DNA of 64,000 nucleotides. It comes from Calycina herbarum. Taxonomy: Eukaryota; Ascomycota; Leotiomycetes; Helotiales; Pezizellaceae. Shown here one piece after another: positions 12,502-23,780 of this stretch (positions are counted from its first letter, which is position 1; every line of letters begins with the position of its first letter). The stretch covers positions 156,701 through 220,700 of the forward strand of contig LLEY01000103.1 of assembly GCA_001414485.1 (NCBI GenBank), read 5' to 3'. The notes below the pieces were generated by a model, which saw only the letters and a list, made by a program, of their open reading frames with translations, ran no database searches and was not told where the DNA came from. Position numbers and translations under genes: made by a program.

Positions 12502-13150
12502 CTATTCAAAATTATTCAGTCTATCCGCAGTCCAACTCGTCAAGCATCTAAACTTCCGATGTCCTTTCCTCCCTCCACAATTAAAGTCACCATTAGGAAA
12601 CACAAGACAATCCCCATAGGTATTCCCATCCACTAACACACAAAATGTTAGCAACCCGAGAACAAAAAAATCCAAGGAATCTGGAAATCAAAATCAAAAG
12701 TCATAAACTCACAACCAACCATAGTCCACCCTCTATCCTTATAAAGTGCTACATTACTATTAGCCATTGGCCCTCATCTCATAAATCCCATCTTCCCCTT
12801 CCCCTTCCCCTCCCCTTCTCACTCTCTCACTCTCTCATTCTCTCCCCTCCAGGTATCAACTCACTCCAATGCAAAACTGGCGCCGAACTAAAATTCATTT
12901 CCAGCACCGTAATATCCTCCGGTCTGTCCCCCCACCCACACCCACTCCCTTCACACCGGAACCCGATTTTATTGCCACTCACATCACCCCTCCAATCCCA
13001 GAGAGGCGTGGCGTTGACCTCGGAACAGCCTGGTTCGGCGGGGTAGACTTGCCAGGCTAGTTGTTCTTCGTTGACGTCGTCGAGCATGTAGATGTCGAAG
13101 TTTGCTTTGGCGAGGGAGAGGAGGGCTGTTATTGCTAGAAGGAGTTTCAT
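12502..13150 (-). CDS. Small secreted six-cysteine protein, 3 exons
   Basis: Three minus-strand exons (13150-12865, 12748-12713, 12632-12502) join without a stop into 150 residues; the two later exons are too short to stand out as open frames. A clear signal peptide (MKLLLAITALLSLAKA) starts the protein. Six cysteines remain in the mature part (PGC, FRC, SGC, GDC, FNC, FRC), and the middle has YKDRGWTMVG continued by LDGNTYGDC. The exon joins are supported by GTGAGT donors, a GCTAATAG branch-like site before exon 2, and by the sense of the joined segment. No known family is recognised. Size, secretion signal and cysteines fit an apoplastic small secreted protein or candidate effector, but that is inference. 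A CT-rich run (12783-12850) lies inside the first intron. Confidence 0.8.
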
Positions 13151-13906
13151 TTTGAGGATATTATGTAAGTAAAAGCTGGCTATGAGGATTAAGAGGAAGA
13201 GGAAGAGGATGGGGATGGTGGGAATCGTAGGAATGTGAGGATGGGGGGTGTATTTTATAGATTTATTTCAGAGAGAGGAAAATTAACTCAAATCATCATT
13301 CGGGGAGAAGACTCTGACTTTCTGGGATTTCATTCGGTCAACTAATTCAATAAAGTCCCCAAAGACTGATCTGGTGATATCCCCGAACGTAAAGAATGAA
13401 AGAAGAAAGAAATGCATATTTCCCTGTGGAGGAATAGCGAACGTACCAATAGTGCAAAGAGTGATGTAAAAAGAAAAGTATGAGGTAAGCAAAAACATAC
13501 GACTCCAATGCGAAAATTCAATAGCTTAACAATTCATATGTTTAACGCGTGATGAAAACTTGTAAGAGAGAATAACGCCTACTACGGCACAGCACCCCAT
13601 TGTGATAGGCAACCACGACAGGTCCGTGAGATACAGTAATCCAAAGTTACGACAATAAGGTAAGCAATGCTACGATAGTAAAAAGTAGCAAGAGATCAAA
13701 GAGATCAGACAGAAGGAAGAAATAATGATGCTCTAAGAAATAAATTGATCACTCCAAAACAATGATGCTTCAACCATACCGCAGGCTTAGATTCTAGTTC
13801 TCTGCAAACTATGTCAATGAAGGACCCAAACCTATATTTACAATTAAATTCAATCAATCTTCTGGTTCCCCAAAAACTCCAATAATGAATGTCAAAAATG
13901 AAAGGT
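13151..13906. other. Intergenic between secreted protein and MFS genes
   Basis: Both neighbours are on the minus strand, so this holds the promoter of the secreted protein gene and the 3' end of the transporter gene. A purine-rich stretch lies at about 13185-13245. No further gene seen. Confidence 0.45.
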
Positions 13907-15648
13907 TTAAACCGCAACTCCCCTCTGACTCCACCCACCTCTCCCCTTCCACGCCCAAACCCAGAGCGCACATCCAATCCAAACACTAATCGCCATCGCC
14001 CAGAAACTCCCTGAATAACAGGATTTTCCGTAGCACAATGTTTCCTCTTCTCCGTCAGCTCTCAAAGCTTGATTCTTAGCTGCCCATTGGTATACGGCGG
14101 AGTAAACAATTCCCCATACCGAAGCACCGAATGCTGGGACCATTGCCACAATCCCCCAATTCGTACCAAAGTTCTCGACTCCCCAAATCACGGTGATTAT
14201 AAGGGGGGTGAGTGAGAATATGGCACCGTAGCCGGTACCAATGAGGGTGGACACAATCCAGAATCTTTCACCGTGGTTTTGAATTAACCCGGAGGCTAGA
14301 AGGACTTGACCAAGAGAAAGCAAGAGAGCTGTGAGAATGAGAAAGGCGACGCGGGATATAGAGAAAGCAGATGACCTGGGTGGGAGGGAAGAAAATGAGT
14401 TCGATATGGATTGGTTGCCAGTTGACACTGGCGCGAAAATGTCGGTGAGCGTACCAAAGAGGATGCGAGCAATGGTCGAGGTGATAGCGACGATTGAGAC
14501 ATGTGTGGCTGCGGTTGTTGGGATTTCGGTGTTGTTAGATGGAGGGTAGAGGGTACCAATGATAGTTCCCAAATTTGTGAGGAAAGTTTCTCCCGGACCT
14601 TGTTAGACATTAGTAGTGAAAGAAGTTGAAGAGTCAATACAAACGTACCGGAAACGAAAAAGAAACCAGCGGCAAGGAACCACATAGTTTTATCTTTCAA
14701 AAATCTAGAAGTCTCCTCATTCAATAGCCAAGTCTTCTTTCGAGCCTCCTCGTCTTCCAAGTCTTTTGCTTCTTGTAATCGTCTCGCGTCCGCAGCCTCC
14801 TCATCAGAAAGATCGCTGATTGACCCATAGGTGCCAGCACCCGTTCTTCGAAAGAACTCACTATCTTCTAATAACCCGCTTCTTTCCAACTCTTCGACAG
14901 CTTCGTCAATCAATTCATCCTCATCCACAATCCTCAAAAAGATCGTCCCGACCAATCCGACTGCAACCAAGGTGATTGCCAAAAACACGAAGTATTTAAA
15001 GACATCCACGTCCCCTCTTGACCCATCCAAAGTCTTCTCAAATAAAACTCTAGCTCCAAATTGAGACTGCCACATCCCACTCAATCCAAAAGCAGCAATT
15101 GGCGAAGCCAAAGCAATCCCTCTATATTTGCTCTTTCCAAAGTTTTTGGCACATGTGGTGACAGCACTGAGGTACATGCAAGTCGTTCCCAACCCAATTA
15201 TGACAAACGCAACAACCATCACCCATAACGGCCACCCTCTCTCATGTGTATATCCCATAACATCTTTCGCACCACTCTTGTATGTGAACGCCGCAAGTAT
15301 ATACCCAGTTCCAAACATAACAGACGCCATCAACGAGAGAGGCGCCGGGCCAATCCGATCGCAGAGATACCCCAATACCGAAACGGGAAGATATAAAGCG
15401 AGTTCTGCAGCGATTATGACGATGTTCACTTGGAGTTGGGTATATCGCAGTCGCTCTTGGAATAGATGGCCATAGAGAGAGTAGGTGGTTATGGAGCCTG
15501 CGCAGAGGCAGGACAGTATAGCGGAGGAAAAGGCAACATATCGTCTAACATTTCGTTTCTTATTTCGTTCCAGCGAGGAATTCGAGGAGTGGGAGGAGTG
15601 GAGTGAGGATGAGTCGTTTGTGAGGAGGGGAGTCAATGAGGATGCCAT
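13907..15648 (-). CDS. Mch1-like major facilitator superfamily transporter
   Basis: Exons 15648-14649 and 14598-13907 (minus) give 563 residues. The protein has about twelve hydrophobic segments in two sets of six, separated by a long acidic cytoplasmic loop (roughly residues 240-310, with DEEAADARR and DLEDEEARKK). After the intron the sequence reads VSGPGETFLTNLGTIIG, matching the GPGEAFINNLGTIIGTL-type segment of fungal Mch1 proteins. Mch1 is a monocarboxylate-transporter homologue of the vacuolar membrane in yeast, and its substrate is unsettled. The Ser-rich N-terminus is cytosolic. Splice joint phase and both domain halves are intact. The start at 15648 is the only in-frame ATG before the first membrane span. 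Confidence 0.9.
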
Positions 15649-16559
15649 TGCTGCCTTGGGGGATTCCGTTTAGACCGGTTCTTTGGCGGAACGGTCTCTG
15701 TGTGTTACGATGGCATAGAGGACGAGGAGTGAGGTCTTGAAATTTTAAGAAGTTGAGAGATGGGGGTTTGGTATGGGGGAGTTCCAGTCATTTGAAGCTC
15801 AACACCAACAGCACGACATCGCGGAGCTTCGGGAATACCAAGTACGCGCCGACCTCGGCACAGTTTACAGGGAGTCATTTTCCCAAACAGCCCACGGGGT
15901 CTCTTTTTCTCTGAGTCCCTTACTCGTAACTCGCATTTTTTTGCGTCATTCGAATAGCATCTGATGCATTTTCTTCATGCATGAAAGAACTCTCGTTTCT
16001 GCTGCAAAGAAAACATTTCAGGTTGCTTCTTTGGCGGGGGCCCCGAAACCATTGTCCAGTACCCCGCGATCCAGCAACGGGGAGCACTAACTAAGAGCCA
16101 TGGGAACACCACGCATGGGAAGGAACACCGAAGAAGGAATTAGCTGGAAGGGTATGGCGAGGAACGATTGATCGTTGAGACTATCAAGGAAAGAAACCCC
16201 TTTCACCAGGCAGTTTCCCCACCATCAAGACTTACAGTCGAAGTTTTCGCTACAAAAACAATTCACCTGGTTTGGGCGTTCAAATTTTTCAATCACCCTG
16301 AATTCAGCGTTGGAACATTTGAAGTGGGAGGACGAACATGCATTTTGAGTGACGATTGTCAAATAGCCTTCAAATTTCTCTCAGAGTCATTGCTTTGGTT
16401 ATTATGGCAGCCGATACTCAAGTCATAAGTTTGCTGAAGGTTCAGAGGTTTCCCTCCACCCCCATGATTTAGAAAGAAGGAGTACTCCCTTCTTTCATTG
16501 CAAAAGAGTTAATGCTCAATATTACTTGTTTGGAGACTATACACCTTGCTTACTGACAC
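15649..16559. other. Intergenic, transporter promoter side
   Basis: No gene recognised in these 0.9 kb. It contains the transporter promoter and the boundary of the decayed secreted-protein block that begins near 16.56 kb. Confidence 0.45.
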
Positions 16560-17881
16560 CTACCTAGTATGTAACCTCGTTGTTGGATGAGACGGGTCTA
16601 TTATACGAGCTTTCTGTTCCAAGGAGCTTCTGGAAGAATTCTCCGACTTCTTCTGTCTCCTATTTGTTCTTACCATCTCGAGGGTGGACAACATAAGCGC
16701 TGGTTCCATTCTCATCTTTTTCAGAGGGCTGTGGTTCCAGTGACGAAGATGAATCGGAAGGCAGTTCATAGTCGCCTACATAATCGCCGCTCTCCCAATC
16801 CGCTATGCTTTCTTTGACCCTATCTACTCTCGGATCTTTTTCGACTTCCTTGCTCTGGGACTCGGTCACTACAACAAGCGGGGTCAATGAAAACTCGGTT
16901 AGCTACGTAGATACCTGGGGAATACGTACTACTAACCCCCCAGTATCGCAGCCTGCCGTCTAGGATCAATGGGCTGTGTACACTTTCTTTTCCAACAAAA
17001 TCCCGAAGAAATTGCTCGAGATCATCGGTCTCGATCTTGTCATTGCCATCTCGGGGATACACTACATAAGAAAGGTATTTCAACCTCCTCCCCCTTTAAC
17101 AAATGGGGTGGTAGGTGTTGGCGGCAATCAAACCATATGTTTCCCTCAACAACTCTCAATCTCCGATCCTCATCAACTTCATCACGCTTGAGCCTGGTAC
17201 CTGTTGGGAAATATTACACAATAAATCACTCTGCTGACCCTATGAGAAAGTACTCACTAGTGGCTCTCCAGAAAAAATTCTCGTCGTCAGACCTCAAACA
17301 ACGGCGTACATTTCCACTCCTAATAATTTTACCCAGGAACTCTTCTATCTTTCCATCCCCCATTCTATTCTTCCCCCGTGCAAAAAACATATAATCTTCG
17401 ACTGGAGGTTCACTACCATTAGGAGAAAACTGACCCGCAACCTTATCGGGTAATGTTGGAGTGATCATCGAGGGAGTGGCGTCTGTTGTCAGGGTTTCCA
17501 ACTCAACAACATTATGGACATCGACGTGGCTTTCTAATTGAGCAGCTTCAGCTTTGGTCGCTTCCACAATCCATGCGATTAATTCCTTCTGGGTATTATA
17601 CCATGACAGGAAGTTTTCGTCACCGACAAGGGTCTTGATGAAATTGGTTCTCTCTCTGGTGATATTCCGGAATATTCTTTGGGAATACTGTATAGAAATT
17701 TTTGCGTGGGGTGTTGCCTATTGCTATTGAGGGGGGGAAGATTAGCAGATGTCTGAAGGGTAGTATGAAATGTTTGGGGGGGGGGATTGACAAGTGATAT
17801 TCCACTTCTTATTAAATCTGCATGTCCGAGACCCTCGGTTTGTATGAGGTATGAGAACAAAAGCAGTATGGTAGCAGTCAT
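16560..17881 (-). pseudogene. Decayed paralogue with inhibitor-I9-like modules, no protease domain
   Basis: A signal-peptide start (MTATILLLFSYL, 17881) is followed by remains of four modules that resemble subtilisin propeptide/inhibitor I9 units. Each unit has an F/YxVxPxxG strand, an FLxxxVGxE helix region and a YWG or SW end, then a helix segment such as RVDRVKESIADWE. The modules sit at about 17710-17510, 17460-17260, 17080-16920 and 16700-16565. Reading needs one-base shifts near 17696-17706 (A/T run), 17647-17660 (an AG repeat) and 17076-17096 (a G-rich run). It also meets in-frame TAG at 16660-16662 and 16564-16566. Introns after the WG-S or WRATS point occur at the same place in successive modules. 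The copy ends without the subtilase part carried by its neighbour. Treated as a pseudogene; sequencing error is less likely because genes elsewhere in the window are clean. Confidence 0.72.
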
Positions 17882-18435
17882 TAAAAAGAAACTTCTATGT
17901 TTTGTTTTTGAAAGATGAAATGGCCTTACCTCGACTTGAATCCCGTCTGCATTACTACTTGATCAGAGGGTAAATAAATGATTGGGTAAGTCAATTTATT
18001 TCGCAGAATAAGGGTGATTATTTCGAAATACTGGAGAATTGCCTTCAAAGAAGACCTTATGTGCAATTGAGGGTGCTCGTGAGTCACATCCACCACATTC
18101 CTATGACGAAGGCTGCTAAGTTATGACGAGGATGCAGCTCTATACCACACATGTAACCCCCGAACTCGATCATATGAGACAAAAATGTTATTATTGGCCT
18201 TGGAAGCAAGCCACCAACCTCTCGCTTTGACCGTACCAATATTGGCCGTGCACAACAAACGAAAGAAAATCTGGTCTGTAATGATGCGCAATTTCGAGTA
18301 CAATCCGAAGCTGAAAGAAATACTATCTAAATTTTGCTAAGCGAGTCCCACTATCAAGAAATTTCCAGCCTGCTTGATTACGAACAACGGCGCAGCGCAA
18401 AGTAACTCAAAACACTACGTATAAGCCCCGGTATT
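17882..18435. other. Intergenic between the two I9-module paralogues
   Basis: No gene seen in 554 bases. It separates the 3' end of the subtilase-type copy from the signal-peptide start of the shorter copy, both on the minus strand. Confidence 0.4.
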
Positions 18436-20935
18436 CTATCCAGAGCCACTACATTTGAAAGGAGTTGGGGCACCAGCCGTTATACCCGCATCACCAACAC
18501 ACTTACGTTGGAAGACGCCTGTACGAAATTTTACCGTCCACTCCCTTCCATCTCCACCCAAACCATACTGGAAGTCCCAAGTCTTAGGAAAAAGCGCACA
18601 TCCAGCAACTGTATGCTTCAAGGCGTCCCCATGGTCGGCGCTAGCAAAGCCGTGACCCCAAAGCCAGTTCTCGTTCCAGAGGAGGTGGTATGTACTACTG
18701 CAACCTCCTTTCTTCCATCACTAGCTGGTTGGCGTGTGGCTTGTGGATTGATATGGTAAGTGACGTCTCCAACCTTCATTGATCCTCCTGCCTTATAGTT
18801 CTCGGCATTCTTGGGTCGTTCCCGTCACAGGCGTCGACCAGGGTGCTGATGAGGTACTTTTGACAATCCTCCGTTGTCAGTTTGAAAGGCAAGCCCGGTG
18901 GCCAGTCCATCCCAATTGATACATCATCCATAGTGCCCTCGTTATACCTTCGCATGATGGATCCAGAATTGTGGTCCAAGGTGCCTTGGCTCACAGCAGC
19001 GGGACAAAATTCCTTCTCGATAAGTTCCGCTTGCTTCGCCCGAGCTACATATTTTAGACTCGAGACACCAGTGCATTAGTGTTCAGTTAGGACGACTGGC
19101 TGTGGTGGTTGTTGAATCCTTGGGTTCTTTTCCTCGGTAACTCTATTCCAGATCACACGGGTATCCGGATATCTTGACCAACTTCCCGAGTCTAATCTTA
19201 GGTAGTCTCTTAGATTCTTGACAAGATTGCCGTCACTAGTATTAAATGGAACAATATCTCGCCCTAGGAGATTTGCAACTTCGCCTGTGACTATCCCTAT
19301 GGAATAAGAAGTTCTCTCACGCTCGGTCTCGGTGACCTTTCCCGGTGAGGTCATACATGTAAGGTGCTCCCCGACAGCGTGGACAAAGACATGGGGGCCG
19401 CCCTTAGTTGACCACCCCAGCTTGTCGACCCAACAACGATCAAGGGGAAATCGAGGCCTTCAAAGACGCCTAGTATAGTATCGACTTCTTGGTGGCCTTT
19501 TTTCTTTCCTCGATTACCTGCACCCATAATGATAGGAACGTCCAGGTTTATTAGCTGCTTCAAATATATTTGTATGGTCTTTTGATCCGGGTCGTGCTCA
19601 TTGTAGCGTGGACCGGTCATTGCCATCGAAATCACGCTCCTCTTCTTCCTGTCGGGTCTTCCTTTTATGTCTGCTACAATAAACTTGAGAGCCTCAATAA
19701 GCTCAAAGTATGATTTCTCATACATTTTGGCAACAACAAGTTTGGCTTGTTTTGAGACGCCGTATTTTCTGCCGAGTGATTTGCCTGCAACACAGGTGCC
19801 GTGCGATGGGGGATGAGTAGAAAGGTCAGCTTCCGGACGCGTTGCGCGTGTAGTCAGAATTTGCTCGTTATCTGGGACCATGTTGGGATATTCCTGCGTT
19901 GGTTATTACTTCCATTTCCAGACCCCCCAAGAGCTATTGATGCTTACCTCCATCAAGTCTTCACAATCAACTCCTCTCTCCAGTTTATACACAAATGTAT
20001 TTTTCCCGCTCTTTCCATCGTATACATAGTTTTTAAGCTCTCTCAGATGCTGAATGTTGCTGCAATTAATGGTCAGTGATTGGCATCACATATTAAGTAC
20101 TTTGCCTACCTAGGTTGGCTAACAGCGACTAGCTCACTAACAGCATTTGCCTGAGTAGAGTAGACAGCAGCCCTCTTTGGAAGGGCATTTGAGAGATGTG
20201 CTTCCGGCGAGACAAGTGGCGGCAAACCGCGGGCCGGTATATGGTAACACTCTTCCCACTCCTCAATACTTTCTTTAACGAATGCTACCCTCATATCTTT
20301 AGCAGCTTCTTCACTTTGAGACTTGGTCACTATAATAACTTGGTCAACATTTAATCGGTGGGAGACTTGATGTGTTACATACTATTGCCTCCCCAGTGCC
20401 TAACGTCGTCATCAATTACGATTGACGGATATAAGTTTTCTTTTCCAATAAGGATCTGGAGAAATTTCTCGAGCTGAGTCGTCTCGGTTTGATTCTTGCC
20501 ATTTCGGGGATACACAACATATAAGCGGATTTGACTCTCGTCTCGGCCGGCCAGTCACTCAACGGCAGCTGTATCGCGAACTGTCGGAGTGGCCACTGGG
20601 GGAGTAGAGTTCTCCGTTGGTGCCTTTGGAGGGTGGAACTCAGCTACACTATCGACATCGGCATAGCTTCGAAGTTGAGCGGCTTCATCTGTAGAAGCCT
20701 CGACAGTCCACGAGATTAGCTTTTCGTCGAGGTCTGTCCATGGCAGAAGATCCTCGGCACCAACGATATTTTTAACAAAATCCGTAGTCTTGGAAGTGTC
20801 GGCGCTATCCTTTGGAAAAACAGTGTAGAATGCCTTGCCAGGAGCCGGTTGTCTGTCTATTCGAGGGAGATTAGCGGCCAGAGTGTAGCTAACGAGACAA
20901 AGGATAGAAACGAAGAGCTGGAGAGGAGACTGCAT
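18436..20935 (-). pseudogene. Decayed secreted subtilase with I9-like modules and C-terminal Cys module
   Basis: Begins with signal peptide MQSPLQLFVSILCLVSYTLA at 20935. Two I9-like modules follow (about 20860-20650 and 20530-20400), then a subtilase S8 region. HGTCVAG carries the His, the GAGN segment the oxyanion Asn, and the Ser lies in RTSYSIGIVTG. The Asp motif reads VYKLERGVD, with Glu where Asp is expected. A C-terminal module (about 19070-18436) with FCPAAV, CDGNDP and FRTGVFQRKCVG closes the protein. Introns lie near 20393-20330, 20117-20053 and 19946-19894. Damage: in-frame TGA at 20555-20557, TAA at 19076-19078, and one-base frameshifts near 19403, 18813 and 18712. Homology continues across each break, so this was one gene. 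Originally a secreted peptidase or peptidase-like protein. The TGA is followed by CTG, so readthrough is conceivable for that stop only, not for the frameshifts. Confidence 0.75.
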
Positions 20936-21571
20936 ATTGAAGAATCGAGAAGTAGATAACTCTGAAAAGGATATATATCCACTGAAATTACGGAATTTGC
21001 AAGAAGGAATTTGAAGGCCAGCCAGTGTTGGGTGCTTCATACTGTCATATAACAGCACGTTGCTTTTTATACACTCTCCAAAAATCCCCATGCCTCATGA
21101 AAGAGCTCTCCTTACATTTCCAACAAGGCGTAGTCAAATGTGAAAGTTGGAAAGGTGTATGTGCGAGTTGGAACCATACCTGGATCCGAATCCCTCGACC
21201 TGTCCTGACGCGGAATCCATTGTAGTTTGCTTAGAAGGAAGGCGGGGGGCCTAATTAAAATTGCGAAAGAGGCGGAAATGTTGGTGAAGGCTTTCTTGAT
21301 GGGAAATTTGCGATATGTTTCCTTGGGTCGAAGTCTGGGTGGGGCTGTGAAGGAGTCGGACGTGTGATGGGAATCGTAGAATACAGTAAAGATTAATAAC
21401 CTAGCAGACGCTCCAGCAACAGGCGTGTGATATGGATATGAAACCGGATTTTTTAAAGGGACATCGCATAACGTTGCCCATTTTCTGGAGGCAACAAATT
21501 GGGAGGTGCCAATCCTAGAGTAAGAATTGCAGCGGCATGCCAGGGTTGTCACCGTTAGCGCCCTTCTTGTA
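20936..21571. other. Intergenic, promoter side of the subtilase pseudogene
   Basis: No coding remains recognised on either strand. It lies between the divergent start of the subtilase relic and the poly-C MITE. Confidence 0.4.
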
Positions 21572-21664
21572 CTATCCCCCCCCCCCTAAAGTAAATGTAG
21601 AGTGCACAGACATTTAGTATGGCACAGCGGCCGTGCGCTTACATTTACTTAAGGGGGGGGATAG
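21572..21664. mobile_element. Poly-C MITE copy 1 (TA target site, Tc1/mariner-like)
   Basis: A 93-base element with terminal inverted repeats starting CTATCC, followed by a C run and TAAAGTAAATGTA on the left and its near-exact inverse on the right. It is flanked on each side by TA (21570-21571 and 21665-21666), the duplication expected for Tc1/mariner-type insertion. The core includes GCACAGACATTT, which recurs in copy 2 at 39139. It is far too short to code for a transposase, so it is non-autonomous. Confidence 0.85.
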
Positions 21665-21801
21665 TAAGTAAAAGGATGTGGTGTGTCAGACTCCCTCAAT
21701 CGTTGGTTGAGCTGTGATCGTCTGTTGGTGCCAAGTTGGTTTTGGTGGCGAAACTGGCTAAGCGATCCAATAGATTTATGCTCATGGAAGCAATTCAAAT
21801 T
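21665..21801. other. Short spacer after the MITE
   Basis: This 137-base spacer runs between the MITE and the stop codon of the minus-strand pseudogene. Nothing else seen. Confidence 0.4.
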
Positions 21802-22967
21802 TTAATTTTCATTTCCTGGAACCCATGGACAATTCTCATTTTGATCAAAGTCAGACCACCACGCTGCCCCCCTATGCATGAACTCAGCAGCACCCTGCGA
21901 GGAAACTTCGATGGGATTTGAGAATAGAATGGGAGGAACTTGACCGAGAAAATCACCCAATGTCCTTTTCAGAAATTCTAAGAACCTTTCAAAATAAACA
22001 CTTTCACCTGTAACCAAGATCATGTCAGGCCTCCCGAAACCTGGGAACATAGTCATAGTATGTAGCAGTGTTTCTTTGACACCAGCCCAATAATGATCGG
22101 AATTTGAATATTCGCTGATGGCATCGCTTCCGAGAGTGAAGTTTTCTTTATGTCGGTAGTTTGGCTCCCATATCGCTATAGCTTCTTGAATGATAGCAAG
22201 AGAGGTGGTCAGCGCATTACGACTGTAATGAACTGAGAATACTGTGTACTCGGGTAATTGCATTTCCTCCTTCCGGCAGGTCGCTTCGTCTTGCCAATGC
22301 TCACACAAGCCCAGGCCATGTCCGACATACGTAGTGGCTGTCTCCCAGAGAATATCTTTGAACTGGTGTTTTGGAATCACATATCCAATGCCGGCAAAGC
22401 AGGCAGCATCTTCAAGATCATCTTGGTACAGTGCGAGGAGATGCGCAGAGGTGAAAACTGCTCTAGAGATACTGATGCGGAAGTCTTTCTCCAACTGGGA
22501 TTGCAAGTAGATGATGACTTGAGCTATGACACCCACTTCATACGAAGCTGGGACACCAGCAACCTTGAGAGCATGGCGGGCGGTTCTTCGAGGCTGGTCT
22601 GCCCAATATGCGCCGTCATTGCTGTATGGAGGACTTGAGGGGTTTATCGTTAGTTCTCGAAAATGGAAACAAATCCAAAGACAAATACTTGCGCAATATG
22701 TATTGAAGTCTTCAAAGACAATCTAGCCATAACCTGGCGATACAGCAAGCCGGCTTCATAGACTCTGGTATAGGTCTCCAACTCGCCGTTGGGATTTTCG
22801 AAAATAATGGTCGCTGCACCGTAAGAGCTCTGCAGGCTGAAGCCAACGCTGAAGTTTCAAGTCTCGACTGATTCGATTTGAGAGTGAAAGTATTGTTGGT
22901 TGTGGACCTTTGGTGAGGACAAGGACGCTGACAAAAGTGTGGCAATGAAAGCCAACACCAGAAACAT
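21802..22967 (-). pseudogene. Secreted actin/Hsp70-fold-like protein, broken by TGA
   Basis: Minus strand. ATG at 22967 starts a signal peptide (MFLVLAFIATLLSASLSS). After 36 codons an in-frame TGA (22857-22859) interrupts an otherwise continuous sequence, which resumes as NFSVGFSLQSSYGAATIIF and GLLYRQVMARLS. An intron of about 60-80 bases ends at 22633 or 22621, but no donor gives a clean phase; GTATTT at 22688 is out of phase. The last exon encodes about 270 residues. Opening motif S-x-G-AATIIF and the late MILVTGESVYFERFLEFL segment resemble the phosphate and adenosine segments of the actin/Hsp70 ATPase fold, so this may be an extracellular actin-fold protein. That assignment is tentative. 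Likely a pseudogene, consistent with its damaged neighbours. Confidence 0.6.
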
Positions 22968-23780
22968 GATTTTTGATGCGAGACAAAGAACAGACATAGT
23001 GTTGGGGAGCTGTAAGTGGGAATATATTTTTTCCCCCGGAATCCAGTGGGTTTTGGACGAGCAGTCAATTTTCTTGTCGCGTTTTGTGGTCGACTCAGCC
23101 TCTCAACTCAAGGGTGCCTTTGTTATTGGTCGTGGTTTGCTGCTTAGCCAACAGTCGCCTAACCCCCCTTCAAGCTAGCTTGAATAAAAAACCAGAAACT
23201 TGAAACTTGTAGGATTTTACCTTTGAACTGCAACGGTTTAATCAGGGACATGTTCGCAAGTTGCTTATCTGCCTTGGGCTGTTGGAATTGTGATACGGCC
23301 GCAGGTAATCACGCCACTCAGGTAAAAACTACCGACGGAGCTGAAAGTTCAGTATACCACCAAATAACGAGACTAGTTGGGAAACACCAACTGCTTCCTC
23401 CTCTCTAGTTGAGGCTGGGTTGGAATGCCAAATATCAATGACGTCAAAGGGCTTCTTCCAACACCGGTACATCGCCGCAGTCGTCTTTGAAACACCCCCA
23501 ACATCCAATTTATAGAATATAATCCTACAAGGCATTCAGCTACAATCAAAAGATAGTTATTTTAACGTTTTTGTGCCACTTTCACCAACAAATTTCATGG
23601 GCTAACCTAGATTAGCCGAATGGTTACAAACATATATATATATATATCATTCAAGCCAGGAAATGCTAGAAAACTGCTTGTTAGAAGACCTAGTTCTGCA
23701 CAAAATATCAACCTTGTTGCCTGTCTGGTACCTCTCATTATCTTTCATTATAATCCTTGAGTTATAAGGTAATCGTCTCG
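22968..23780. other. Intergenic between divergent pseudogenes
   Basis: No intact gene. An AT dinucleotide run lies at about 23631-23648. A minus-strand open frame at 23329-23535 has no recognised domain. Confidence 0.4.

Noticed and set aside
20532..20557. Intron spanning the premature TGA of the subtilase gene
   Set aside because: The only GT...AG pair keeping phase leaves an intron of about 24 bases, too short for fungal splicing.
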